A stretch of 64,000 nt of DNA from Tetrahymena elliotti 4EA (taxonomy: Eukaryota; Ciliophora; Oligohymenophorea; Hymenostomatida; Tetrahymenidae). The stretch lies in NCBI GenBank assembly GCA_000231825.2, contig JH720300.1, positions 1,303,928 to 1,367,927 of the forward strand. Reading direction: 5' to 3'. The notes beneath the pieces are model-generated. The model was not told where the DNA came from. It did not search any database and worked only from the letters and a program-made list of their open reading frames with translations. The position numbers and the translations under genes were made by a program. This document shows positions 12,543-23,885 of the stretch, one piece after another. Position 1 is the first letter of the stretch; each line of letters begins with the position of its first letter.

Positions 12543-15500
12543 TGTTAGTTTCTTCAAATTAAATACCTAACAATATTTCAACTGCCAATTTTAAAAATTA
12601 AAATAAATTTTGCTTTCATTTTATTTTTTGGCTTTTCTATTTCATTCAAAAAACTTATCAGGCAACAAATGTTAACTTTATTTATTCTCCATTTTAGGTT
12701 AACCAATTTGATTTTAACTAAAAATCTAGTGCTTCACTACAATTAAAAGAACACAATAAGTTAATCTTATGTTTGTAGCAGTCGGATAAGGTGGAATAAT
12801 AATAATAGACCTTAATACTCAAAAGATAAAGTAATAACTAGACGAAATAGGAGAAATATTGTCATTAGGTGTTACACAAAATGGATAGTATGTATTTTTT
12901 AATATGGAATCTATGATAGAGTGCTTTTATTATAATTAAAATACAAATTAACTTTAACAAATAAGTGTAGCCTTCTTCAGCAAAAATGTTAACAGTGCCT
13001 TAGATATTTTATTTAATAATAGTGAGACTACCTTATAAATAGTAGGATTATATGGCTAAGTAGCTGCTTATATTTGCAATAAAAATAAGATTAAGTAGGC
13101 AGGTCAATTAATACTGGTTCAAATGGAATATATATAAAAATTCTGTGTTAAGGTAAAAATTTCTATTTTAAATTTATTAAAAGCAATTAAGTAGAATTTT
13201 TAAAATTAAATCACAAAAAAAAATTAATCAATTTTGATATTTTTTGAGGTATTATACATTTTTTTATTTATTTAGCGATGAGAACAATGTAGATTGACTT
13301 TATTTAAGTGATGACTTAAATGGATTAAATATTGCCAGGAGTAATAATATTGATAATAACTTAAGAAATCTTTTGATTGTTGGTCAGGGTGCTGTGATTT
13401 TTAAAACTAGAGATGTAGTTGTGATAAATTATTCAAATTATGTGTATGTTGCTGATAATTGAAATGGCCTATTTATAAGAAATCTAACATCATTTTATTA
13501 GGAAGTTAATACTTAATTATCTAAAGCATTGAGCATTTTTAAATGCTCTAAATAAAATTATCAAGATATTGGTTTTCAAGTAAAATTAACCCCTCTTTAT
13601 ATTCTTTAGGACTTATAAAATCTATGGAATCTACTTCAACTTAAATCTCTGTTGAAAAATTTTTAATCATAGGAATGCGATCATAAGGAATGTATCTATT
13701 AGATATTTCTGATAAAACTAATCCTACAATATTTCAATAGATACCATGTAATGGGCATGCCGTTTCTATTTGATTTAATTTAGACTAAAGCTAGTTATAT
13801 TTTTCTAATAGTTTATCTATATTTGTTTACCAAAGGAGGCGATATTACTATTCCAGAAAATATCATCTATTTCAAATCCTTATATACTGCTAATGGTCTA
13901 AAAGCACAATATGGTGAAAATCTGTTTATCAGTCAAGATGGCGATTATATTTTAATGACCTAAAATAAAGTATTTGTACTTTTCTAAGGATAAAAAATTT
14001 AGAAATAATTGCTAATTGGATAGAACCCTCACCCTCTAATGGTGAGTATTCATCAATTGTCACGACTGCTAATAACAAATGGATTTTAGGCACTATTAGA
14101 GGTTATGGTATTTTTGTAGTTGATGCATCTAATATAGGTTTACTTACTTAAGTGAGTTATTAACTCTAGGTGCAGAGTTCCTATCTCTTTCAAAATATGA
14201 AATTTAATTTGCATATTTGAGTAATGGGATGTAAGGCATTGCAGTTATAGATTTACTATATTATCTGAAATAAGAGTTACATCAAGAATAAAACTAATAG
14301 GATGGAGCAATTATTTAGCTATTATTCCTAAATTTAAAAATAACAAGATATCAGATTAATATCTTTTTGTTGCTCAATTAGAATCAGGAATGCTTTCAGT
14401 AATTGACATATCAAATAAAAATAACATCTAATTGATAAATTCATTTTAATATGAAAAATATCAAGTTAATGATTAAATGAATTATCCTTCTAATCCGAAA
14501 TTCTCTTTTTCTGATTGTAAAAATACCTTCTTAAATGTTTAAACAAGAAAATAAGACCTACTCAACAACTTAAAAACACTCTTTAAGCATAATTTGAATA
14601 CTAAAATGGTGGTTCTGGTAAAGGAATAACTAGTTACTTTAAAATTAGTTTCAAAGATAATGCTTTTGAAAATCCACTGGGATTTCCTGATGTTGAATAC
14701 ATCAGTAAATACAATTAGAATAATGGTGAATTTTAATCTGTTGTAGGACTTAATTTTGGCTTTCATCTTCTTTAAATTTATATGAAATGAGCTTTAAGGT
14801 ACACCTCCTGCTAGTGCATTAAGAGATAAGATTTGTGTAAATGCGACTGCTTCAAATGAATATAGTTAAACAAATGATGTTTTTTGTTTATACGTTAATA
14901 CAACCCCTTTTATTTATATTTTAAACATAGCTGTTTCTTTTGTTGGTCCATTATTAGGCATTTTAGGATTTTGGAGTTATAAAGGAATACTTTTTAATAT
15001 AGTTTTTAGGAAAAGAGTTGCCTATTCTGAAGAAATAGTATGTTTAGGATATTTATACCAAAAGAAAATTCCTATCCTTTCTCTCGATGCTCAAAAAACC
15101 CTTTTACTATTTAATACTTTTATAAGTTTGTATTAGATAGATTTTAAAAACTATAATAATTCTCCAAACTTTCTCTAAAAAAATGTATTTGAAAAATAAA
15201 TGAGTTAAGAATTAGACCAAGCAAGCGTTGAGTAAGATAGAAATAAAATAAAGAATGCATATATTAATAATCAACAACTATGTAGATTAAAGCCAATACA
15301 TGATATACATAACGAAGAACTTTTAAAAAATTAACAAAATAATAAGAAATCAGCTCAAAAAAGTTTAAAATTAATTTCTTTTCAAGATATAGATAATACT
15401 TCTATTATATAGAAAGGAGATGGCAATAAATAGGAAGTGTATTAAGAATAAGCTGAATATGCATACGATTTAAATATATAGAAACGTGTCAAAACATAAA

Positions 15501-16340
15501 ATAAAGCTAAGGAAAAAATTTAGATTTTAGAAGAACTAGCTTAAATGAAAAAACAAATTATCAGTCTAATATTTTAGACTCCAGCTTTGAAGGACAAATT
15601 TCTTCTTAGAATAGAGTAAGATTTCATGAAAGAAAATGGTTAAATTAGAATGACAGCTTTGATAAATTAAATATTGAAAAAAAAAATTGAATTTACTTTG
15701 CTAACAAAATAAATCACAACCAAAAAATTGAAACCAGATTTGTTCAATAAAGACAGTTGCATATTTAATTGTTTGAAATATACTGCATCTAGATATTTTC
15801 TATCTTTAGATTTGAAATCTAAAGAAGTTGATTCATACATTAAAAAGTATTGCCAAAATAGATTTGATTACACTCCTAATGATTGGTATTTATCTATTAT
15901 AGAAGTAGATCCCAATCTAACCTAACTAGATTAAAATGGAAATGTTATTGGTTTGAAATTAACAAATAAAAAGATTAGAATGAGGTCTGTGATAAAAATT
16001 AAGTTAAATAAAATAGTAAAATATTTCAAAAACTAATAAGTTAAAAATCTAAGAAATTCTTCATAAAAAGTTAACTTTCTCTAAACCAAGAAGAAAAAGA
16101 GCATAGCTCTAGATATATACATAAGTATTTATTTAATTAATTACTTATATTTATTGATTAAAGTGAGATAAGGTAATCAAGCTCTTAAATTAACTCACCA
16201 GATCTTCAAAAAACTGATTTATCTTTCCTTGCTAATAATAGCTCTAAACAAAATAGCCCATTTGTCTGATAAAATCAAAATCAAATAATCTATCTTTTCA
16301 AAAATCAAGCAAATTTTTTGATATTTCTCAGCATTAAGGT
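12543..16340 (+). pseudogene. Decayed beta-propeller (LVIVD-like) membrane protein gene
   Basis: Many segments are clearly protein-like but do not share one frame. They include MFVAVGQGGIIIIDL (about 12770), LYLSDDLNGLNIARS (13298), YVYVADN then TGA then NGLFI (13440-13475), FLIIGMRSQGMYLLDISD (13660-13715), GYGIFVVDAS (14103-14130), YLFVAQLESGMLSVIDIS (14360-14415) and GTPPASALRDKICVNATAS (14800-14855). They look like successive propeller blades of the form V-Y-V-A-D-x-x-x-G-L-x-I-I-D. An ectodomain and a membrane helix (IYILNIAVSFVGPLLGIL, about 14905-14960) follow, then a long Gln/Lys-rich cytoplasmic tail to about 16340. TGA interrupts the blades at 13295-13297, 13460-13462 and 13771-13773. 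Frame changes near 13840, 14005, 14215, 14345, 14550 and 14795 have no intron-sized gap around them. Neighbouring genes are intact, so this is most likely a pseudogene rather than poor sequence. Family assignment is from motifs only. Confidence 0.7.
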
Positions 16341-17272
16341 ATAGAAGAATAAGATTCAAATAAAAGTGAATAACCTCAGTGAAATGTTGAAAAAAATAAA
16401 TTATTTTACATAAATTTTAAACTATTTATTATCATCAGTAACTTTAAATCATTTACTTATTAAAATAATTTTGCTTAATAAAAAATTTACATAATTTATC
16501 AAAATTTTTTCTTCGATCTTAACATTTTCAGTAAAAATATTTCTTTTCAAATTAATTTTTCTAATAAAAAAAAGCTCATTGAGGAATATTTTTGCTTTTA
16601 GATCAAAAAATTGATTACAGAACATTTGATATTTGCTATTTTTTTTCAAAATAAACAGCCATTTTTTATGAATAAGAATTTAGCTATTTTAATTGTTGCT
16701 TCTTAAATATTTATATTTTGTGTGTATTTTAAATTAATGAAATAAAATTTATTTAACAAAAAATAATTACTTTAAATATCATATTTATTATGAGGATAAA
16801 TTTATTTATGAAACTATTCAAGTATTCAATAATAATAGATTAAATGAAGTTTTTAAAAGTAGTTTTATTTTTATTAATTAATATTTTAGTGCTATTTAAA
16901 CCACAAAAATATTTGAATTAATTATTTGTTAAAGGAATACTTGGGAAAAATATTATGGATAGGTTTTGAATTTTTAAAATTCCCTCAATTTATAGATTTA
17001 AAACAAATATATGGCCAAGAAGTTATAACAAGGTTTAGATTATTAAATAAAATATAGGTTGATGTATAATTTGCTTATCAATCATTAATCAATAATACTT
17101 TTCTTAATTTGATAAGGCAAGGGTAATAAAAAAAAGTAATATCTTTTTCTAGCCTTTTGCTACATTTAATCTAATAAGAGACTATAAAAGGTTGATTAAA
17201 GTAGGGAAAACTAGTTAAATAATAGAATAGGGCATTTAAATAAAGGAGCTTAGCTGATACCGAAGAACTTCC
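16341..17272. other. AT-rich intergenic region, 5' flank of DRC11 gene
   Basis: More than 900 bases with no supported gene. A weak possibility is that the tail of the decayed gene extends to about 16,640. The promoter of the rightward gene should lie just left of 17273. Confidence 0.5.
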
Positions 17273-20200
17273 ATGTCTACGAAGTAATTATAATAGACTG
17301 TCATTTAGAATATTAGCTTTAATTCCTCATATAAATAAAAATAGTTTTTATAATTTGCAATGGAAGCAGGCTATCAAAGAGCTCACCCTTCAACTTAACA
17401 TGGAAATGCAACCTCTAGATGAGAATCTAGAAACGAAGGGGGTAAAATATTTTAGCTTTTTCATTTTTGATGAGAATAATCATTACAACTATTAAATAAT
17501 GCATGATATTAATTATGGTTAGAAAAAAAAACATTTTCAAAATAAAAATAGATAAAATATAAGAGAAGCGATGTAGAGTGGTTTAATTACTATGCTAATC
17601 TATACATTAGATATATAGAGTGTTATAAGAGATTAGAAGATAGTTATGATTAAATGATTAACCCTCAAAAAAGAGTGCTTCTCAAAGAGCTCTTAGATAA
17701 TACAACATTAAGAATGATTTAAGTCAAAAAGGTATTAAAAATGATTCTTCTTTTTTTAATAGTTTCAAAATTATTTAAAGAATTGTTTTAAAATCTTGCT
17801 CTTATTAATAAATTAAAATATGAATAGGATTTAATATACTATAATACCAGCACAAATAGTGTACGTAGTGAATACCCAAATCTTGATGATGTGCTTAAAG
17901 AATTAAAAATGACACCGGAAGCATTAAAAATTCCTGTACCTAGATTTTTAGTAGAGGATAACTAAGAAGAAAGAGATAAAAGAAATTAAATGATTAAAAA
18001 ATTAATGATGAATTTCCATGAAACAACTGCACCTGAAGAGGAAATCTTTGTTGAAAGAGCAACATTTTTTGACAATAAAATTGAGCATGCTATTTGTTGT
18101 ATATAAAAGAACGAAAGAGGTATTTAATTTATAAATTATTTATAAAACTTATTTAGATTTATCATTTCATTTATAATATATTTATTTTAAATTCAAAATG
18201 ATGCTTACAATTCTTATGAGATATTCTTAGCTAAAATAACAATCAACTAATTGTTTCATTTTTAAATAATAGGTCGTTAAGGTATAGAAAGAGCATTGAT
18301 TGCTAAAACTCTCAGAAAATAAGATCATTAGAGAATAGAAAAGAACAATAAATTGAGATAAGGACATGATATTGGAGAAGAGACTGAAAGAGAGGCTGCT
18401 GTATTGGTAGTTTAAAAGTATTACAAAGGCTTTAAATCTAGAGAAAAAGTCTATTTTATGAGGTAAAAGGAGTTAGAGTTTTTAGGAATTATTAAAAAAC
18501 CTACTGACCCTAATGATCCAAACTCAGATGAATACAAATAAAGAATAAATAGAGAAGAAGTTAAGAAGAAATAAATTGAGGCTAATAAAAGTTATAAATA
18601 AGCAATTGAAGACATAAAAGCAGATTACTTAGAATTCTGGGGTGACGAAATAAGGTATTTTTTTAAAATTATAATTTTATTTATATCATAAGTGGTAGGG
18701 CAAACAAAATACAAAAAAATAATAATGTTTATTTAAAAAGATTATAATCAATCATTTAAATATATAATTATGTTTTTAATAAAATTCCCAGAAATAGATA
18801 TTATAAATATATATTTTGATTAATTAATGGTGTTTTTTAAATTTTATATTTATCATTACCCTTATGATTGATTTTGATGATTTGTATTCTCGCTTGAAAG
18901 ATTTATCAACTTATGCTTTCTATTTTATTTACAATAATAGAGATAAAATGCTCCAAGAAAGAAGAGAGTGGATTCATGATTTCCTTAATAAAAGAGAATT
19001 CAAAGGTCTTCCTAAAAAGGCAAAAGAATTTTATGATAAAGACAAAGTCGCCTTACCTCCTACCCCTGAAGAAGAGGAGTTGCAAAGAATGCTTGATGAA
19101 TAGAAAAAGAAGGAGAAGAAGAAAAAGAAAGAGGCTAAGAAAGCAGGTAAAAAAGGGAAAAAGAAAAAACTGTCTGAAAGAGAAGAGTTTTTAAAGGAAA
19201 GAGCTTGCAAGGGTCCTTCTGAAGCTGTCCTTAAAATATAAGAAAAGTATTATTTTAAAAATATTTTGGATTTCATATTACCAATTTACTAATTTGCTTA
19301 ATATTTTGATGAGTTTATTTTAATTTTAATATTTAATAATAGAATAGAAAAACATACATAGTCATGGGTAAATCAAAAGGACAAGGTAGCTGAATTTGAT
19401 GAAGAAATGATCAAAGATGCTGTTTTGCCTGAAGTAGAAGAAAATGTAATATCATTTTTAAACCCTCTTATTTTAAAAAAAGCTTACTTTAAAGCTTAAT
19501 ACCTTATTTGATAAAATATATTTATTTAATATTATCTTTCATAAATAGATCAAAACTCTTGTTGATGACATGATTGATATGGAGTTGGCTAACATGAGAT
19601 TGAGATACAAAATCAAGAAGCCCAAGAAATCTAAAAAGAAGAAGAAAAAGAAGAAGAAGAAAAAAAAAGCCAAAAAGGTACCAGGAATGAAATAAAACAA
19701 AAACAGAGATCCAAGAGATATGTTGGCAGAAGTAAATATTTGTTTTTTTAAATCCATCAATAATTTGTGTTAAACATTTTTTTATTGGTGTTTAACAGAT
19801 ACTTTAATATTTCAAGAATTTTAAAAAACAATATATAAGAATAATCCATTTTTCATGAGGAAAATTTTATTCATAAAAAAGCATCAATTTTATTTAACTA
19901 GCACAGAAATAATAAATGAAACTTAAATTTATCAAAATTTCCGTATGTTTTTTTCAAACTAAAATAAAATAAACTTGCTTTTATATTGAAAAAATGAGAG
20001 AAAATATTTAAAAACCCCAAGCACTAAGATAGTTAATATTATTATTAATCTTTTTTTTGAATTTATGAGTATTTTATAAATCAAATATTTTTAAAAGATT
20101 TCACCAAAAATAGACTGACTAAAATAAATGAGATATTTGGCAAATAAATGTTTGATTTTTATTTTTCTACTTACTACCCCATCAATTCTCTTACCATATA

Positions 20201-23200
20201 GCAATTATTTGTTACTGTCATTAGTATTTATTTAATTAATTATTTTCACAACAACTTTAATCCCCACTTTATCAACATAAATCATATAAAAAAAATAAAC
20301 ACATACATACAGACACATCATCATTCACATTTGAAAATTTGAAAATTTAAAACAGCTCCTTTAATTTTTCAACGAATTTCTAACTTAAATTTTTGAAACT
20401 TAATCTGTCTTAAATAGCGCAAGCAGTCTAGACCATTGATAAAATTTTAGATTGAAAATATGTTTAAAATATTTATGAGAAATAAAATTTAAAATGATAA
20501 TTCTTGTTATTTGTTCTACTATCATTTATCAGAAGCTCTTGAATCTGCTCTTGTTTTTTAAATCTCTTTGTTTTGATTTTCAATAGCTAAAAAATTCTAT
20601 TTAAATTTCAGTTTACTGGACTTTCAATTAATTTGCTATTCTTCAGATTCATGCACTGAACGCAATACTAAAAATTAAATCTTGAATTTTAGTTTTTTCA
20701 ATAATTTGCTTTAACATTAAGAAAATGGAGAACTGTCCATTTTCTTTGGAGCTAAGAATTTTTTTAATTTTATATAAATAAAGCATGTAATTATACCCAC
20801 TGATTTTTTTTTGGTTTTGAATTTGAATGGGAACACTCTTCTTTCAGCCACATAAATTTTTAATTTTAATAGTCAGTTTTTTATGATTAAAAGCTATTTT
20901 TTTCTCTCTCTCTTTTCTTTATTCAAATTTTAAAGTCCTCATTTAAACTGAGTCTTAAATGAATCTATTTTAAAAAAATAGCTTATAGATTGCGGCATGG
21001 TTAAGTACCTAGAATAAGCTAAGATGGATGATTTGATAGGATCTCCAAATTATCTTAGAATTACATAAGAGGCTAAGCAAGAATTACAGCCTGATCCAAG
21101 TATGTTTGACATAAGAAACTATTTGGTTGAAAATCTTGCTATACCTTTGGGTACTCCCTATATCAAAGAAAATCTGGAGAGAATGAATTTCTTCCACTTC
21201 TTTGGTCCTCACGGCGCTGGTAAAACTCTAGCTGTAAGAGCGCTTTAATACGAAACAGATTCAATGGTAATAAAAATTTAATTTACTATATCTTCTATTT
21301 ACACTAAATCAAAAGCAATTTCAAAATAAATTTTACTTCTATTTCTTTACTGAAATTCCATGAACTGATTGATGAAATTTATTTTATTTTTCAGTTAATT
21401 TTCATAGCAAAATGTCTCCAAAAATAATAATAGATAATCTTATAATTCATAGACATTATTCAAATTTAGAAATTGCTTTTTCAAAAATTTAACATTAGAA
21501 AGCAAACATTCAAGAATATTAACAGAAATTTTGGAAAAAGAATGACTTAATTTTTGAACACATATCAAATATGAATTAATGAATTCTATCTTTAATGCAT
21601 TTAAAAAATGATGAAGATTTATAAAAAGTTTAGAATAATGTGTATTTTCCTATGCAATTTTATTTTATAAACTTATATACAATCCTTTTCATTAAATTGT
21701 ATCAATAGCCACTCAAATTGTTAATTAAAAATATAGGTAATAGATTTATCTCCTAGTGCATGGGAGAAGCTTGATGTCGCCTACCATGATAAAGAAGGTA
21801 TAGCAAGAATTTTATATATGTCTTTTACTGTAGCAAAGAAATATTAGCCAGCTATTATCTATATCGATGAAGTAGATAAAATCTTCAAGGCTAAAAAGAA
21901 GAAAAAGAAGAAGAAAGCTGGTACAACTTCTGACCCTCTTGCAGCCCCAACAGTGTCAATGGCAAAAGTAAAGAAGCCATTGATGAAATTCAAGAAGGCT
22001 AAATACTTAAAAAAGGAAGACAGAGTAGCAGTAATTACTCAAACTACTTAGCCTTGGGGCTGCTCAAAGAAAATGCTCAAGAAGTTCACAGAAAAGAAGG
22101 TATACTTCCCATACCCTTCTTATGGAAATAGAAAGAACTTAGTTGAGTTTTTCTTAAGGAAATTTGGTTTCTAATTTGACCATAATTTCCCTACCACTAC
22201 ACTGGCTCATGTTACAGAGGGATACACTCCAGGAAATGTAATTATAAAAATTATGTTGTATTTTTTAAAATAAGAGGATGATATTCATTTTAATTTGAAT
22301 AGTATATTTAATTGTGAGAAATAAACCCAATTTAAAAACTACCCCCTATTTAGAAATGTAGTATAGTTAGCAGACATTTTTAAGTTTTGAAAAACCCATA
22401 AAAAACTATCAACTAAATTTTAGTTTTACTGAAAGCAATTAGAAATGTTTATTTTTTAGCTAGTTAGTTAATTAAATACTCGAGAATAAATAGATAAATA
22501 CTTCCTTAATAAATATTTGAAATTTAACTTCTATCAATTTAATTTTCACATTAAATTTGCTTTCTTTTGCTCTATACCAACTCAACTCAATTTAAATTTA
22601 TTTTGAAAGCTTTTTAAGCGGAAGAAAAAAAAGTGAAGGTAAAGAAAGAATAGAAATAATTTATCTTATTAAATAAATACTTTGATTAAAGTTTCTTTTT
22701 CAAAAATCAAACAATTTTCATATGGGGAAAAACAGTTTAGTTGTATACCTTATAATTGTAATACAAGAAAATAAGCAAATAAAAATCATGTTGATAATAT
22801 CAAATTTTAAATTTGACAAAGAATGATTAATTAATTAAAAATTTTGGTTGATTGGCTATCTGCAAACGAAGATGGTTTTAAGATTGCATAATAAGCTTAT
22901 TCATCGTTTGTTATTTTTTATTTTATAAGATGTTATCAATATTAATTAATAAGTAAAGTAAAAATTTTTTTCTTTTTTGGGCAGATGAAAGAGTAAATCA
23001 AACAAGAATTTATAAATAATACAAAATTTAATTTGCTAATACTTAGATAAAAATAAAGAATTTCAAATTAAAACCTTCATATCACCATCTGTCTATTTAT
23101 TATAATTAAAAGAAGCTCAACAATATATAACCTATTTTGTCTAATAACATTTCCTCTAGCTAACAATAACAAAATAACCATTTGCGGAATCTCAATTTTA

Positions 23201-23885
23201 AAATCTTTTTATGTTAATGACAATCCATGTGTAATTTGAGAATTTGTAATAAATTTTCAGGACAAAAATAAAAATATAAGCTGCATCAATTTTGAATGGA
23301 TAATCTTTTATTAAGATCTTGAAAAAAGATTAGGAAATTTACATTAAATTTTATTTTCTCATTTTCCTCACCCCATTCATTCTAACAATTTTTAATTTTA
23401 CAATCTATAATAAAAAGTATTTCGAGGCATTCTAAAAGGTTTTAACTGAGCGTAGACTTCTACAGTTGAAGGAAAGACCAATAACGATAAATGAGTTTAT
23501 CGTTCCACTCTCTAATTAGCCTAACACCTACCTTCAAGAATATGTCAAATTCAGAGTAATTTATCTTACTATATTTAATATTTTCTAATTTTTTAATCTT
23601 ATTGTTTTATTTTAATTTTTTTTGGCTTACACACATTTACTTGTATTTATTTGAGCATTGAAAAAAGATTTTCTTAAAGAGATTGCATCCAATCAATAAA
23701 AATATATCTTTTTGGCTGTCTCAATTAATTTATTAATATAAAAATATATAATTATAAAGGAATTCTGGGATGAAATCTCTGGAGTCAAAGCACGCAGAAA
23801 GAAGAAGCTAAATCCTGATGGCGATGATGATAAAAAAGGGAAGAAAGGGGCTAAAGGTGGAAAATCTAAGAAAAAGAAGAAATGA
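17273..23885 (+). CDS. DRC11: Dynein regulatory complex subunit 11 (IQ and AAA domain protein, IQCA1 type)
   Basis: DRC11 belongs to the nexin-dynein regulatory complex that links axonemal doublets and tunes ciliary beating. The start MST|NFYNLQWKQAIKEL is split by a 61-base intron (17284-17344). The family block ANLYIRYIECYKRLEDSYDQ-MINPQKR follows at 17588-17690. Two IQ-like motifs follow: CIQKNERGRQGIER (around 18100-18290) and VQKYYKGFKSR (about 18410). A Lys-rich middle (18864-19734) leads to the C-terminal AAA domain. There, Walker A is GPHGAGKT (21209-21232) and Walker B is IIYIDEVDK (21857-21883), with sensor-like VAVITQTT, then GYTPGN|YFEAFQKVL spliced across 22238-23417. It ends in a poly-Lys tail with TGA 23883-23885. 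Phases agree across most introns, including 19735-20981 and 22238-23417, both over 1 kb. The join near 18655-18863 is unresolved. Length is about 800-850 residues. An alternative is two separate genes, but the order matches the animal protein end to end. Confidence 0.88.
19735..20981 (+). other. Long intron (1.25 kb) inside DRC11 gene
   Basis: The upstream exon ends ...DPRDMLAE followed by GTAAAT; the downstream exon starts LIDCGMVKYLEQ after an AAATAG acceptor, both in phase 0. The interior is AT-rich with no recognisable gene or RNA on either strand. Confidence 0.65.
22238..23417 (+). other. Long intron (1.18 kb) inside the AAA domain of DRC11
   Basis: Donor GTAATT follows GYTPGN; the acceptor AAAAAG precedes YFEAFQKVLTERR, phase 0, restoring the block that follows the sensor region in the family. 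Nothing else is recognised inside it. Confidence 0.65.

Noticed and set aside
13295..13462. Reassignment of TGA to Trp, suggested by TGAs at Trp-like positions
   Set aside because: TGA ends all the intact genes here (TPR, DRC11, ABM pair, ATPase) exactly where the family ends, and this locus also has frameshifts. Decay is simpler.
18913..19194. Lys/Arg-rich open frame overlapping the DRC11 middle region
   Set aside because: It is the shifted frame of the poly-Lys segment; the frame with FDDLYSRLKDLSTYAFYF fits the rest of DRC11.
19021..19680. Nuclear localisation signals in the Lys-rich stretches of DRC11
   Set aside because: Long poly-Lys linkers are usual in this axonemal family and need not direct nuclear import.
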